The notes beneath the pieces were generated by a model that ran no database searches, was not told the origin of the DNA, and saw nothing but the letters and a program-made list of their open reading frames with translations. From assembly GCA_021849425.1 (NCBI GenBank), contig JAJZSY010000027.1:1-33978 (forward strand): 33,978 nucleotides of DNA. The letters are read 5' to 3'. The translations under genes and the position numbers were made by a program. How positions within the stretch are numbered: position 1 is the first letter of the stretch; each line of letters opens with the position of its first letter. Positions 17,603 to 26,952 of this stretch are shown here, in pieces. Origin of the DNA: Pseudomonadota bacterium (GTDB lineage Bacteria > Pseudomonadota > Alphaproteobacteria > Acetobacterales > Acetobacteraceae).

Positions 17603-18868
17603 TTACTGCGCGGCCGGGGTGGCGGCCGGGGCGGATGCGCCGCCCGCGGGCGCGGCCGGCGTGAGGGGAACATTGTGGAGCACCGTGCCGGGCTTGCCGA
17701 GCGGCGCGCCGGCGGTGCCGTTGCGGACCAGTACGGTGCCGCCGGCATTGCCGGTGGTCATGGTCAGGCCCGGCTCGTTCGGCACCGGCCAGGACTGGCC
17801 GGCCTTGAGCACGCGGCTGAACAGGATGGTGCCATGCGGGCCGCGAACCTGAACCCAGCTATCGGCGCTGGCGCTGATCACCAGAGGGTTCGATCCGGCC
17901 GGTGAACTGGCGGAGCCGGTTGGGGTCGTGGCTGTGGTGCCAGGCGCGGTTGCGGAGGCCAGGCCGGCAGGTTGCGCACCGGCAGATGTCGTGCCGGTGG
18001 CTTGGTTCGGCGTCACTCTGGCGGAAGCCGCCGATGCGCCGGGCACCGCAGTGTCGGCACTGGCGGCGGGCGACGCGGCGCTGCCAGCCGCTCCGGCGCC
18101 TGCACTTGCATTCGCGGCCGAGCTGACCGTAGCTGCCGATACGGGCGCTGCGGCAGTGTTGGTGGCGGCGGTGTTGTTGGCTGCGGTCACGGCGGAAGAT
18201 GCCGCCTGCGGCGAGGCGGGTTGGCTGGCTTGGATTTGTGGGGCAGCACCCGGCGACACCCCGGTCGGGGCTGGTGCCGCCGGTGGCGTGGCGGCGGGCT
18301 GCGCGGCGGAGGCGGCAGGCTGCGCGGGGGCGGCGGCGGTTCTGGAATGCCCTGTGACGGGTTTCGGCGGCGGTGATTTCGGAATCGCCAATGGGGCGAG
18401 CTTGGCAGGGACCTCCGGGACCATCCGCGCCATCCGCAGTTCGTGCTCCGAATGCCGATACCACAGGAAATATCCGCCGAGGCCGATCGCGGCGACGAGG
18501 AAGAGCACGGCACCGGGCGGAACGGCGCGGTCGGGCAGGGGCTCGGGAAAGCTGAGGGCGGGCAGGCGGGTGCGGCTCATGCCCTCGGCCCGGAAGCGGC
18601 GGAGGATTTCCTCAGGATCGAGCCCCATGATCTCGGCATAGGAGCGGATGAAGCCCGCCGCGTAGGTGGGGGCGGGCAGAGCGGCGAGGTTACCGGATTC
18701 GATGGCTTCGAGAAATACCCGCCTGATCTTCAGGCGCGCCGCGATGTCCGGCAGTTTCCAGCCCAGACGCTCGCGGAAGGCGCGCAATTCGGCGCCGACG
18801 GCTTCCGGACCGCCCCTGGAGGAAGTGTCGTATCCGGGTATGGTAAGGTGATCGTTGTCGCCGTTCAT
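17603..18868 (-). CDS. rodZ: RodZ-like helix-turn-helix membrane protein
   Basis: RodZ links the MreB cytoskeleton to the cell-wall elongation machinery. Layout of the 421-residue product: a cytoplasmic HTH domain at about 22-95 ([22 protein letters not shown]...[20 protein letters not shown]), one membrane span at about 118-136, a long periplasmic Ala/Pro/Thr/Ser-rich linker, and a C-terminal DUF4115-type beta domain ([31 protein letters not shown]). This HTH-TM-linker-DUF4115 order is that of RodZ. The start at 18868 gives [14 protein letters not shown], with only a weak ribosome site (AAGAG); in-frame upstream starts exist, so the N-terminus is uncertain. It is followed by ispG. Confidence 0.82.
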   Translation of the reverse strand: MNGDNDHLTIPGYDTSSRGGPEAVGAELRAFRERLGWKLPDIAARLKIRRVFLEAIESGNLAALPAPTYAAGFIRSYAEIMGLDPEEILRRFRAEGMSRTRLPALSFPEPLPDRAVPPGAVLFLVAAIGLGGYFLWYRHSEHELRMARMVPEVPAKLAPLAIPKSPPPKPVTGHSRTAAAPAQPAASAAQPAATPPAAPAPTGVSPGAAPQIQASQPASPQAASSAVTAANNTAATNTAAAPVSAATVSSAANASAGAGAAGSAASPAASADTAVPGASAASARVTPNQATGTTSAGAQPAGLASATAPGTTATTPTGSASSPAGSNPLVISASADSWVQVRGPHGTILFSRVLKAGQSWPVPNEPGLTMTTGNAGGTVLVRNGTAGAPLGKPGTVLHNVPLTPAAPAGGASAPAATPAAQ

Positions 18869-19013
18869 GATGCTCTTGACTGCCCGCAGGGCGGAGTTGA
18901 GGGAGGGCGGCCGAAAGGCGGCGACCTGCCGCAGCGGCCGGACGAAACAGTGTTCCGGTCCGTGCATGCGCCCGGTCTCGACCCGACCCGATCGGCGGTT
19001 TAGCGCGTTCGGC

Positions 19014-21281
19014 CTAGATCGGCAAACCGTGTTCCCGCGCCCAGGCGGTGAGCGGATCGCGCAGCGAGGTGCCGGCGGCGCCGGCGCGGCGCAGCTCGCG
19101 CAGCACCGGGCGCAGGGTGGCGAGGTCGGCTTCGGCGAACAGCGCCTTGACCGGCAGGATCGCGGCGCCGGACATCGACAGCGTGTCGACCCCGATGGCG
19201 GCGAAGACCAGGGCATCGAGCGGGCGGCCGGCGGCCTCGCCGCAGATCGAAAAGCCCACCTCCTCCTCGGCGCAGGCGGCGGCGAGTCCCTCGATCAGTT
19301 CCAGCACCGGGGCGGAGAGCACGTCGTAGCGGCCGGCGAGCCGCGGCGTGCCGCGATCGGCGGCGAAGAGGAACTGCATCAGGTCGTTGGTGCCGAGGGA
19401 GACGAAATCGGCCTCGGCGAGCAGGCCGGGGAGCTGGAACAGCAGCGAGGGCACTTCGAGCATCGTGCCGATCTCGATGCGGCGGGGTTTTTCGTCGAGC
19501 CGGGCGGCCTCGGCTTCGAGCAGGTCGCGCGCGGTGCGGAATTCGGCGACGGTCGCCACCATCGGGAACATCACCGACAAATCGAGCCCGACCGCGCCCA
19601 TCAGCAGGGCGCGCAGCTGCTTGCGCAGGATGGCCGGGCGGTCGAGCCCGACGCGCAGCGAGCGCCAGCCCATCGCCGGGTTCTCCACCTGGTCCTCGGC
19701 CTCGCCGGGAAGAAGCTTGTCGGCGCCAAGATCGAGGGTGCGGAAGACGACGCGCTTGCCGTCGGCGCGCTGGAGCACGCGGCGGTATTCGGCCGCCTGG
19801 GCGGCGACGCCGGGCACGCGGGCGGCGGCGAGGGCGGCGATCTCGGTGCGGTAGAGGCCGATGCCGTCGGCGCCGGTGCGGGTGAGCTGGTCGATCTCGA
19901 AGGCGAGGCCGACATTGAGCATCAGCGTGACCTCGGTGCCATCCTGGGTGCGGGCGGGACGGTCGCGGAAGACTGCGAGCTCGGCGGCGCGGGCGCCACG
20001 GGCGGCGAGGGCGCGATCATACAGCGCGGTGACCTCGGGATCGGGGCGGAGGATGAGGGCGCCGGATTCGGCATCGAGCAGCACGGGATCGCCCTGGCGG
20101 GCGGCCTCGGTGGCACCGGCCTCGACGGCGATGGCGGGGATTTCCAGCGCCCGGGCGAGGATCGCGGCATGGCCGCCGGTGCTGGCCTCCTCGATCGCCA
20201 CACCGGCGATGCCGCGCTGGTGCCAGTCGAGCAGTTCGGCCGGGCCGAGGCGGCGGCAGACCAGCACCATGCCGCTGGCATCATCGGGTTTGGCGGTGCC
20301 GGCGCCGAGGGCGGCGAGCATGCGCTCGATCATGTCCTCGATATCGGCGACGCGCTCGCGCAGATAGGGGTCGGCCACCTTGCGCATGCGCCGGCGCAGC
20401 TCGCTGCCGACCTGGTCGACCGCGGCCTCGGCGGTCAGGCCGTCATTGATCGCGGCGCGGACGCGCTCGAGCCAGCCAGTGCCCTGGGAAATCAGGCGAT
20501 AGGCTTCCAGCACCTCGCGGGTGGCGTGGCCGGAGGGCAGATGTTCGGAGACAAGATTGTCGAGCGAGGTTTCGGCATCGGCCATCGCCTGGTCGAGCCG
20601 GGCGAGTTCCGCGGCAGTGTCTTCCGCGAGGACGTGACGAGGGCCGGGCGAACGGCCGAAGGGCAGGACGGTGCCACGAACGATCCCGGGCGCGAGCGGA
20701 TGGCCGGAATAGCGCCGGGCCAGCGCGTCGCCGAAGCCGGCGGCGGCGATATCCGCCGCACCCTGGCTGGCGAGGATCTCGCCAATCAGCATGGCGATGG
20801 TCGAGATCGTCTCGACCTCCAGCGGGGTGTAGACGCGGGGGTCGGAATTCTGCACCGCGATGACGCCGAGGGTGCGGCCGGCGCGGCGGATCGGCACCGC
20901 GAGCATCGAGGCGTAGCGTTCCTCGCCGGTTTCGGGGCGATAGGCGAATTCGGGGTGGTTCTGCGCGTCCGGCAGGTTGAGCGCCTCGCCCTTGGCGGCG
21001 GCGAGGCCGATGATGCCCTCGCCGACGCGCACCCGCGTGTGACCGACCGCGGCGATGCGCAGCCCGTGGGTGGCGGCCAGTTCGAGCATTTCGCCGGCGC
21101 GGGCGACATAGACCGAGCAGACCTCGACGGCGAGTTCGGCGGCGATCAGCTCGACCAGCTCGGCCAGGCTGGAATTGCCGGAACTCAGCCTGTCGCGCAG
21201 CTTCGCGAACAGCCGCCGCGAGGCGGCGAGCGGAACGTTGCGTGGGCGGGGCGCGCCCTTAGGCCGCTTCGATCGAGGCAT
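19014..21281 (-). CDS. ptsP: Phosphoenolpyruvate-protein phosphotransferase PtsP (EI-Ntr)
   Basis: First enzyme of the nitrogen PTS: takes phosphate from PEP and passes it to NPr, with a regulatory rather than a transport role. About 755 residues from the chosen start (E. coli PtsP has 748). Seen: an N-terminal GAF domain (about 35-165), the phosphohistidine His 371 in STGGHAAILAR, the PEP-binding barrel with GLYRTEIAAL, FRTLDLGADK, SLGTNDLMQF, and the active-site Cys 680 in FSICGEAAGRP. The GAF domain separates it from the sugar EI. The start is uncertain: ATG 21281 overlaps the upstream gene by 23 bases; ATG 21320 would add 13 low-complexity residues. Confidence 0.93.
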   Translation of the reverse strand: MPRSKRPKGAPRPRNVPLAASRRLFAKLRDRLSSGNSSLAELVELIAAELAVEVCSVYVARAGEMLELAATHGLRIAAVGHTRVRVGEGIIGLAAAKGEALNLPDAQNHPEFAYRPETGEERYASMLAVPIRRAGRTLGVIAVQNSDPRVYTPLEVETISTIAMLIGEILASQGAADIAAAGFGDALARRYSGHPLAPGIVRGTVLPFGRSPGPRHVLAEDTAAELARLDQAMADAETSLDNLVSEHLPSGHATREVLEAYRLISQGTGWLERVRAAINDGLTAEAAVDQVGSELRRRMRKVADPYLRERVADIEDMIERMLAALGAGTAKPDDASGMVLVCRRLGPAELLDWHQRGIAGVAIEEASTGGHAAILARALEIPAIAVEAGATEAARQGDPVLLDAESGALILRPDPEVTALYDRALAARGARAAELAVFRDRPARTQDGTEVTLMLNVGLAFEIDQLTRTGADGIGLYRTEIAALAAARVPGVAAQAAEYRRVLQRADGKRVVFRTLDLGADKLLPGEAEDQVENPAMGWRSLRVGLDRPAILRKQLRALLMGAVGLDLSVMFPMVATVAEFRTARDLLEAEAARLDEKPRRIEIGTMLEVPSLLFQLPGLLAEADFVSLGTNDLMQFLFAADRGTPRLAGRYDVLSAPVLELIEGLAAACAEEEVGFSICGEAAGRPLDALVFAAIGVDTLSMSGAAILPVKALFAEADLATLRPVLRELRRAGAAGTSLRDPLTAWAREHGLPI

Positions 21282-22296
21282 CCGGCTGGCGGAGGGTGGC
21301 GCGGGCGGCGAGGGCGGCATCGGCCTGGGCGATCAGCTCGGCGATGATATCGGCAACCGGCTGGATCGCGGTGACCATGCCGACCGACTGGCCGGCCATC
21401 ACCGAGCCCTGCTCGACATCGCCTTCGACCACCGCGCGGCGGAGGGCGCCGGCCCAGAAATGCTCGATCGAGAGCTGGGCCTGCTCGCGGTCCAGCTCGC
21501 CGGCCTGGAAGCGGCGGATGGTTTCGGCCTGGTGCTCGATGAAGCGGGCCGTGCCCGCATTGGCAAGGCCGCGCACCGGAATGACCGGGAAGCGGGCGTC
21601 GAGCTGGATCGAGGGGATCGCGTCGCGCGCGTTGGCCTTGAGGAAGGCCGCCTTGAAATTGGCGTGGGCGATGCTTTCGGCGGAGGCGGCGAAGCGGGTG
21701 CCGAGCTGCACGCCGGCGGCGCCCATTTCGAGAAAGGCGAGGATCGCCTCGCCGCGGCCGATGCCGCCGGCGACGAAAACCGGAACCTCGGTGATGACGG
21801 GCAGGATTTCCTGCGCCAGCACGGCCAGCGAGACCGGGCCGATATGGCCGCCAGCCTCGGAGCCCTCGATCACCAAGGCGTCGGCGCCGCTGCGGATGAG
21901 GCGCTTGGCGAGCACCAGAGCGGGGGCGAAGCAGACGAGTTTCGCGCCGCCGTCCTTCACCGCGCGGACCGCGGCGGAGGAGGGCAGGCCACCGGCGAGG
22001 ACGACATGGCCCACGCCGTGGCGGACGCAGACGGCGATCAGCTCCAGCAGCTGCGGGTGCATGGTGATCAGGTTGACGCCGAAGGGTTTCGTCGTGAGCG
22101 CCTTGGTCGCGGCGATCTCGGTGTCCAGCAGTTCGGGGCTCATCGAGCCGCAGGCGATGACGCCGAAGCCGCCGGCATTGGAGATGGCGGAGACGAGGTG
22201 GCGCTCGCTGACCCAGCTCATCGCGCCGCCCATGATGGCGGTCTCGGTGCCGAGGAAATCGCGGCCGCGGGCCCAGAGCGGATCGAGCGCGCTCAC
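21259..22296 (-). CDS. Nitronate monooxygenase / FabK-like flavoprotein
   Basis: An FMN-dependent TIM-barrel protein of the 2-nitropropane dioxygenase family, which includes nitronate monooxygenases and enoyl-ACP reductase II (FabK). 345 residues. Seen: PIMGGAMSWV-like N-terminus (IMGGAMSWVSERHLVSAISNAGGFGVIA), GVNLITMHP, and EGSEAGGHIGPV with catalytic His 151, then AGGIGRGEAI and GVQLGTRFAASAES, the FMN-phosphate site. Substrate cannot be decided: detoxification of nitronates or fatty-acid enoyl reduction are both possible. The GTG start at 22296 overlaps the lysC stop (GTGA), so it is coupled to lysC. Confidence 0.86.
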   Translation of the reverse strand: MSALDPLWARGRDFLGTETAIMGGAMSWVSERHLVSAISNAGGFGVIACGSMSPELLDTEIAATKALTTKPFGVNLITMHPQLLELIAVCVRHGVGHVVLAGGLPSSAAVRAVKDGGAKLVCFAPALVLAKRLIRSGADALVIEGSEAGGHIGPVSLAVLAQEILPVITEVPVFVAGGIGRGEAILAFLEMGAAGVQLGTRFAASAESIAHANFKAAFLKANARDAIPSIQLDARFPVIPVRGLANAGTARFIEHQAETIRRFQAGELDREQAQLSIEHFWAGALRRAVVEGDVEQGSVMAGQSVGMVTAIQPVADIIAELIAQADAALAARATLRQPDASIEAA

Positions 22297-23510
22297 GCGA
22301 CGTCGAGCCCGTAGGCGGTGTGCAGGGCGCGGACGGCAAGCTCGGTGTATTCGGCGTCGATCAGCACGCTGACCTTGATCTCGCTGGTGGAGATCACCTG
22401 GATGTTGATGCCGCGGGCAGCGAGCGAGCGGAACATGGTGCCGGCGACGCCCGCATGGCTGCGCATGCCGACGCCGACGACGGATATCTTGGCGACGTCA
22501 GGGTCAGCCGCGAGTTCGGCGAAGCCGATCTCGTCGCGCTTCGCGTCGAGCACGAGGCGGGCGCGGGGCAGTTCGGTCTTGTTGAGGGTGAAGGTCATGT
22601 CGGTGGTGCCGTCGGCCGAAACGTTCTGCACGATCATGTCGACATTGATGCCGGCCTCGGCGAGCGGGCCGAACACCGAGGCGGCGACGCCGGGGCGGTC
22701 GGGCACGCGGCGCACGGTGACCTTGGCCTCGTCACGCGAATAGGCGATGCCGGCGACGATTTCCTGTTCCACGATTTCATCCTCATCAACGACCAGCGTT
22801 CCCGGCGCATCCGTGAAGCTGGAGAGAACCTGCACCCGCACCCGCTCCTTCATCGCGAGTTCGACGGAACGGGTCTGGAGTACTTTTGCACCAACCGAGG
22901 CCAGCTCCAACATCTCCTCATAGGCGATGGCCGGCAGCTTGCGCGCCCGGGGAACGATCCGCGGGTCTGTGGTGTAGACGCCGTCGACATCGGTATAGAT
23001 GTCGCAGCGATCGGCCTTGACCGCGGCGGCGACGGCGACGGCGGACGTGTCCGACCCGCCGCGGCCGAGGGTGGTGATGCGGTTGTCCGGCCCGATACCC
23101 TGAAAACCGGCGATCACCGGCACCTGGCCCATCTGCATGCGGCGGATCAGCTCGGCGCCGTCGATCGCGTCGATCCGCGCCTTGCCGTGCTGGCCATCGG
23201 TGCGGATGGGAACCTGCCAGCCGGTCCAGGAGCGGGCATCGACGCCGATGGTCTGCAGCGCGATCGCCAGCAGGCCGATGGTGACCTGCTCGCCGGTGGC
23301 GACCACCGTGTCGTATTCCCGCGCGTCATAGAGCGGGGAGAGTTCCTGGCACCAGGCGACGAGCTGGTTGGTGGCGCCGGCCATCGCCGAGGTGACGACG
23401 GCGACCTCGTGCCCCTCGTCCACCACGCGCTTGACGCGCGCGGTGACGTTGCGAATCCGGTCCAGATCGGCGACCGAAGTGCCGCCGAATTTCATCACGA
23501 TGCGCGCCAT
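22293..23510 (-). CDS. lysC: Aspartate kinase
   Basis: Commits aspartate to lysine, threonine, methionine and diaminopimelate synthesis. The 405-residue monofunctional enzyme has the kinase N-terminus KFGGTSV at 7-13, VVATGEQVT, the nucleotide/aspartate region TTLGRGGSDTSAVAVAAA and DIYTDVDGVYTTDPR. Two C-terminal ACT domains follow (about 265-405), with VSADGTTDMTFT and GVAGTMFRSLAARGINIQVISTSEIK, indicating feedback control by end-product amino acids. The ATG at 23510 gives the standard N-terminus. It diverges from ubiG and is first in the lysC-flavoprotein-ptsP run. Confidence 0.96.
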   Translation of the reverse strand: MARIVMKFGGTSVADLDRIRNVTARVKRVVDEGHEVAVVTSAMAGATNQLVAWCQELSPLYDAREYDTVVATGEQVTIGLLAIALQTIGVDARSWTGWQVPIRTDGQHGKARIDAIDGAELIRRMQMGQVPVIAGFQGIGPDNRITTLGRGGSDTSAVAVAAAVKADRCDIYTDVDGVYTTDPRIVPRARKLPAIAYEEMLELASVGAKVLQTRSVELAMKERVRVQVLSSFTDAPGTLVVDEDEIVEQEIVAGIAYSRDEAKVTVRRVPDRPGVAASVFGPLAEAGINVDMIVQNVSADGTTDMTFTLNKTELPRARLVLDAKRDEIGFAELAADPDVAKISVVGVGMRSHAGVAGTMFRSLAARGINIQVISTSEIKVSVLIDAEYTELAVRALHTAYGLDVA

Positions 23511-23631
23511 GTGATCCGATCTTGCCGTGAAACTGGTCTCGACGCGGGAGCGGCGCTTGCTGCCAACTCCCGGCAGGCTCACATAGCGAGAGCCCGGGAG
23601 AAGGGCAATGCGGGCTGGAGAGGATGTGAGC

Positions 23632-24360
23632 ATGGATGACGGGCAGTCCGCCGGGCGGGCGGACGCGGCGGAGGTGCGGAAATTCGACGCGCTGGCGGCG
23701 CGCTGGTGGGACCGGCACGGACCGATGCGCGCGCTGCATGCGATGAACCCGGCGCGTAGCCGGTGGATCCTGGAGCACGTCGCCGCGGCGCGCGGCGACG
23801 TGACGGGGGTGGAACTGCTCGATGTCGGCTGTGGCGCGGGGCTGCTGGCGGAAAGCCTCGCACGGGCGGGATGCCGGGTGACGGCGATCGACGCCGCCGC
23901 CGAGGCGATCGCCGCGGCGCGGGCGCATGCGGCGGCGCAGGGGCTGGAGATCGACTATCGCGCGACGACGACGGATGAACTGGCGGCCGCCGGCGCGCGG
24001 TTCGATGTGGTGACGGCACTGGAGGTGATCGAGCACGTGCCGGACCCGCAAGGGTTTCTGGGCACGCTGGCAGGATTGCTGCGGCCGGGCGGCCTATTGT
24101 TCATATCGACCCTCAACAGAACGCCCCAATCAATTGTTTTTGCAAAATACGCTGCGGAGTATGTGTTGGGCTTGGCGCCGCCCGGCACGCATGACTGGCG
24201 GAAATTCATCACGCCGGGGGAGTTGGCGGCGATGTGCCGCGCCGCCGGGCTGCGGCTGGCGGCGACGGCGGGGATGGTGCCGGCGCCGCTGGCCGGCGGG
24301 TTCCGCATCGCGCGGGATACAGGGATCAACTATATCGCGATGGCAGCGGCGCCGGGCTGA
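23632..24360 (+). CDS. ubiG: Ubiquinone biosynthesis O-methyltransferase UbiG
   Basis: SAM-dependent enzyme doing both O-methylations of ubiquinone synthesis. 242 residues from the chosen start. Seen: AEVRKFDALAARWWD at 13-27 (the family's FD..A..WWD signature), RALHAMNPARSRWI, the SAM motif LLDVGCGAG at 62-70, EVIEHVPDPQGFL, and the C-terminal RDTGINYIAMA. The ATG at 23632 has GGAGAGG upstream; an ATG at 23608, also with a good ribosome site, would add eight residues. It is divergent from lysC. Confidence 0.95.
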   Translation: MDDGQSAGRADAAEVRKFDALAARWWDRHGPMRALHAMNPARSRWILEHVAAARGDVTGVELLDVGCGAGLLAESLARAGCRVTAIDAAAEAIAAARAHAAAQGLEIDYRATTTDELAAAGARFDVVTALEVIEHVPDPQGFLGTLAGLLRPGGLLFISTLNRTPQSIVFAKYAAEYVLGLAPPGTHDWRKFITPGELAAMCRAAGLRLAATAGMVPAPLAGGFRIARDTGINYIAMAAAPG

Positions 24361-24484
24361 CACCGCACGCCGGCTCGCCCCGGTGAAGGCGCGCCGAATG
24401 TTTTCGGTATGCTGATCGGTGCTTGTATGGTCTTATGCTCCATTGTCGCATGGCTCGTATGCGGCGCGATGGCGGAGGCGACCG

Positions 24485-25540
24485 ATGGGCGAACGGGTGG
24501 CGAACGGGTCACGGGGCGAGGAGCGGCGGCCGCTTTCGGTCGGCATTCTCCTCACGCATGACTTCACGCTGTCGGCATTGTCGATGTTTGTCGACACGCT
24601 GCGGCTTGCCGCCGACGAATCGGATTTCTCACGGCCCATCCATTGCCGCTGGACGATCATGTCCGACAGCGCAGCGCCGATTCGCGCGAGCTGCGGGGTG
24701 CAGGTGCTGCCCGGCACGCCGTTTCTCGACCCCGCCGGCTTCGACTACGTGGTGGCGATCGGCGGTTTGCTGACCGGTCTCAACCAGAACGCGGCACCGC
24801 TTTGCGCCTATCTCACCCGCGCCGCAGCTGCCGGAGTGAAGCTCGTTGGAATCTGCAACGGCAGTTTCCTGCTCTGCCAGGCCGGGTTGATGCAGGGGCG
24901 GCGCGTTTGCGTCAGCTGGCTGCATTACCAGGATTTCCGGGCGGCCTTTCCCGATCACGAGGTGACCGGCGACCGGCTGTTCGAGATCGACGGCGACCGG
25001 ATTACCTGCGCCGGTGGCGCCGGCGCGGCGGATCTCGCGGCACTGCTGATCGAGCGGCATCTCGGCAGCAGGCTCGCGCAGAAGCCGCACCAAGTGCTGC
25101 AACTGGCGCGCACGCGCGGCGAGGAGGCGGTGCAACCGCATCCGCCGGTGGCGCATGACGTCGCCGACGGCCAGGTGCGCCGGGCGTTGCTGATGATGGA
25201 GCAGAACCTTTCCGACCCGGTGCCGATCGCCATCATCGCCCGGCGGCTCGGCCTGTCGACGCGGCAGCTGGAGCGGCGCTTCGAATCGGCGCTCGGGCAG
25301 CGGCCCTCACTGCTCTACCGCACGCTGCGCCTGCGCTACGCACGCTGGCTGCTGGAGACGACCGACCGTTCGGTGACCGATATCGCGCTGGAGGCCGGCT
25401 TTGCCGACTGCGCGCACTTCTCCCGCCAGTTCAAGGCGTTGCATGGACTTTCACCCTCGCAGATGCGGCCGGGCGTGGCGACGCGCGGCACCAACAGCGG
25501 CAGCGGATCGGGACTCCATGCCGGGCCACGGCCATTCTGA
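24485..25540 (+). CDS. gbdR: GbdR-like AraC-family activator with GATase1-like domain
   Basis: A 351-residue regulator: an N-terminal DJ-1/PfpI (class I glutamine amidotransferase-like) domain (about 15-195), with VGICNGSFLL at 121-130, and a C-terminal AraC/XylS DNA-binding domain with two helix-turn-helix units (about 250-271 and 298-319; SVTDIALEAGFADCAHFSRQFKALHG). This is the GlxA/GbdR/CdhR group. In Pseudomonas GbdR senses glycine betaine and dimethylglycine and activates gbc and dgc genes, and this gene lies directly upstream of those genes here. The start at 24485 has GGAGG six bases upstream and is preferred over an upstream in-frame start. The specific ligand is inferred from context. 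Confidence 0.82.
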   Translation: MGERVANGSRGEERRPLSVGILLTHDFTLSALSMFVDTLRLAADESDFSRPIHCRWTIMSDSAAPIRASCGVQVLPGTPFLDPAGFDYVVAIGGLLTGLNQNAAPLCAYLTRAAAAGVKLVGICNGSFLLCQAGLMQGRRVCVSWLHYQDFRAAFPDHEVTGDRLFEIDGDRITCAGGAGAADLAALLIERHLGSRLAQKPHQVLQLARTRGEEAVQPHPPVAHDVADGQVRRALLMMEQNLSDPVPIAIIARRLGLSTRQLERRFESALGQRPSLLYRTLRLRYARWLLETTDRSVTDIALEAGFADCAHFSRQFKALHGLSPSQMRPGVATRGTNSGSGSGLHAGPRPF

Positions 25541-25557
25541 CGCGCGCATGTAAAAGG

Positions 25558-25574
25558 CGCATGGCCGCCATGCG
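25558..25574. promoter_or_regulatory. Perfect 17-base palindrome upstream of gbcA
   Basis: CGCATGGC and GCCATGCG flank a single central C: two perfect eight-base arms, 18 bases after the regulator stop and 110 bases before the gbcA start. No T-run follows, so it looks more like an operator than a terminator. Binding by the GbdR-like protein is inference. Confidence 0.4.
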
Positions 25575-25581
25575 GAAGACC

Positions 25582-25609
25582 TGCGAAATCGTTCTGGCGC
25601 GATGTCGCA
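25582..25609. promoter_or_regulatory. Inverted repeat in the gbcA promoter region
   Basis: TGCGAAATCG and CGATGTCGCA are ten-base arms with one mismatch, separated by eight bases. It lies 75-102 bases upstream of the gbcA start, where an AraC-family activator would bind just upstream of a -35 element. No convincing -35/-10 pair was found. Confidence 0.4.
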
Positions 25610-25683
25610 AAAACCAAAGACGCTGCATCACCGAACCGTCACAGTCCGTCGCCGGGCACTGACCCTTATTGAAAGTGAACGTC

Positions 25684-26952
25684 ATGGCGGATGTCGCTTC
25701 CCCCGCATTGCGCGACCTCGTGGCCCGGCGCCGCCGTGGCTTCATGCTGGAGCGGGAGTTCTATACCGATCCGGCGATTTTCCGCGCCGATCTCGAATAT
25801 ATTTTCAACCGGCACTGGATTTTCGTGGGCGTCGAGCCGGACGTGCCCGAGCCGGGTGACGTGATGACGCTGAAGATCGGCGATAACGAGATCCTGATCT
25901 GCCGCGACGACGATGGCGTGATCCACGCCATGCACAATGTCTGCCGGCACCGCGCCGCGCGGCTGGTTTCCACCGAGAAGGCGACGGTGGGGCGGCTGGT
26001 CTGCCCGTATCACGCCTGGACCTATGGGCTGGATGGCGCGCTCGTGCATGCCGATCACATGGGCGAGGATTTCGATCATTCCTGCCACGGACTGAAGAAA
26101 GTCCATCTCCGCTCGCTGGAAGGGCTGCTTTTCGTGTGCCTCGCCGCGGAACCGCCGGCGGATTTCGACGAGATGGCACGGATCGTCGGGCCCTATATCG
26201 CGCCGCACGACATCGCCAACTGCAAGGTGGCCCAGCAGATCGACCTGATCGAGGAGGGCAACTGGAAGCTGACGATGGAGAACAACCGCGAGTGCTATCA
26301 CTGCGCGCTGAACCATCCGGAGCTGACCTCATCGATCTTCGAGTTCGGCTTCGGCTTCGATGCGCGCGAGGACGACCCGGCGCGCGCGGCCCTGCGGCGG
26401 AACTATGACGACATGGTCGCGCGCTCATGCAGCGCCTGGGCGGCGAGCGGGTTTCCCTCCGAGGAGATCGGCCATCTCGACGACATGGTCTCGGGCTTCC
26501 GGATCGGCCGGATGCCGATGGACCGCGACGGCGAATCGCAGACGCTCGATACCAAGGTCGCCAGCCGGCTTCTGCTCGGCCGGGCGAAGGAGAAGCGGCT
26601 CGGCGATCTCTCGTTCCACACCCAGCCGAATTCGTGGCACCATTTCATGAGCGATCACGTCGTGACCTTCTCGGTGCTGCCGCTCTCGCCGGACCGCACG
26701 CTGCTGCGCACCAAGTGGCTGGTGCATCGCGACGCGATCCAGGGCGTGGATTACGACCTGGAAAACCTGATCCGGGTGTGGCGCGAGACCAATCTGCAGG
26801 ATGGCGCGCTGGTCGGCCTCGCCCAGGCCGGGGCGGCGAGTGCCGGCTATGTGCCGGGCCCGTATTCGGCGGAAACCGAAGGCCAGGTCGAGGCGTTCGC
26901 CAACTGGTATATCGGCCGCATGGCGGCGCAGCTCGGGGCAGAGACGACCTGA
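25684..26952 (+). CDS. gbcA: Glycine betaine monooxygenase, Rieske oxygenase subunit
   Basis: The oxygenase that removes a methyl group from glycine betaine as formaldehyde, giving dimethylglycine. 422 residues. The Rieske [2Fe-2S] site is CRH at 87-89 and CPYH at 107-110. The mononuclear iron site follows NNRECYHCALNHPEL (His 206, His 211) with Asp 373 in the TNLQD segment. Spacing and segments such as KWLVHRDAIQGVDYD match GbcA of Pseudomonas as I remember it. The start is uncertain between ATG 25684 and TTG 25669. It is followed by gbcB with a one-base stop/start overlap. A related stachydrine (proline betaine) demethylase cannot be ruled out from the oxygenase alone; the dgc and etf neighbours favour glycine betaine. 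Confidence 0.88.
   Translation: MADVASPALRDLVARRRRGFMLEREFYTDPAIFRADLEYIFNRHWIFVGVEPDVPEPGDVMTLKIGDNEILICRDDDGVIHAMHNVCRHRAARLVSTEKATVGRLVCPYHAWTYGLDGALVHADHMGEDFDHSCHGLKKVHLRSLEGLLFVCLAAEPPADFDEMARIVGPYIAPHDIANCKVAQQIDLIEEGNWKLTMENNRECYHCALNHPELTSSIFEFGFGFDAREDDPARAALRRNYDDMVARSCSAWAASGFPSEEIGHLDDMVSGFRIGRMPMDRDGESQTLDTKVASRLLLGRAKEKRLGDLSFHTQPNSWHHFMSDHVVTFSVLPLSPDRTLLRTKWLVHRDAIQGVDYDLENLIRVWRETNLQDGALVGLAQAGAASAGYVPGPYSAETEGQVEAFANWYIGRMAAQLGAETT

Noticed and set aside
18855..21347. An open frame of about 830 codons on the plus strand opposite ptsP.
   Set aside because: Antisense shadow of a well-conserved gene; His/Gly/Asp-rich with no recognisable domain.
24405..24470. Repeated TATGC/TATGG words upstream of the GbdR-like gene as an autoregulatory site.
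   Set aside because: Spacing is irregular and the words are too short to separate from chance.
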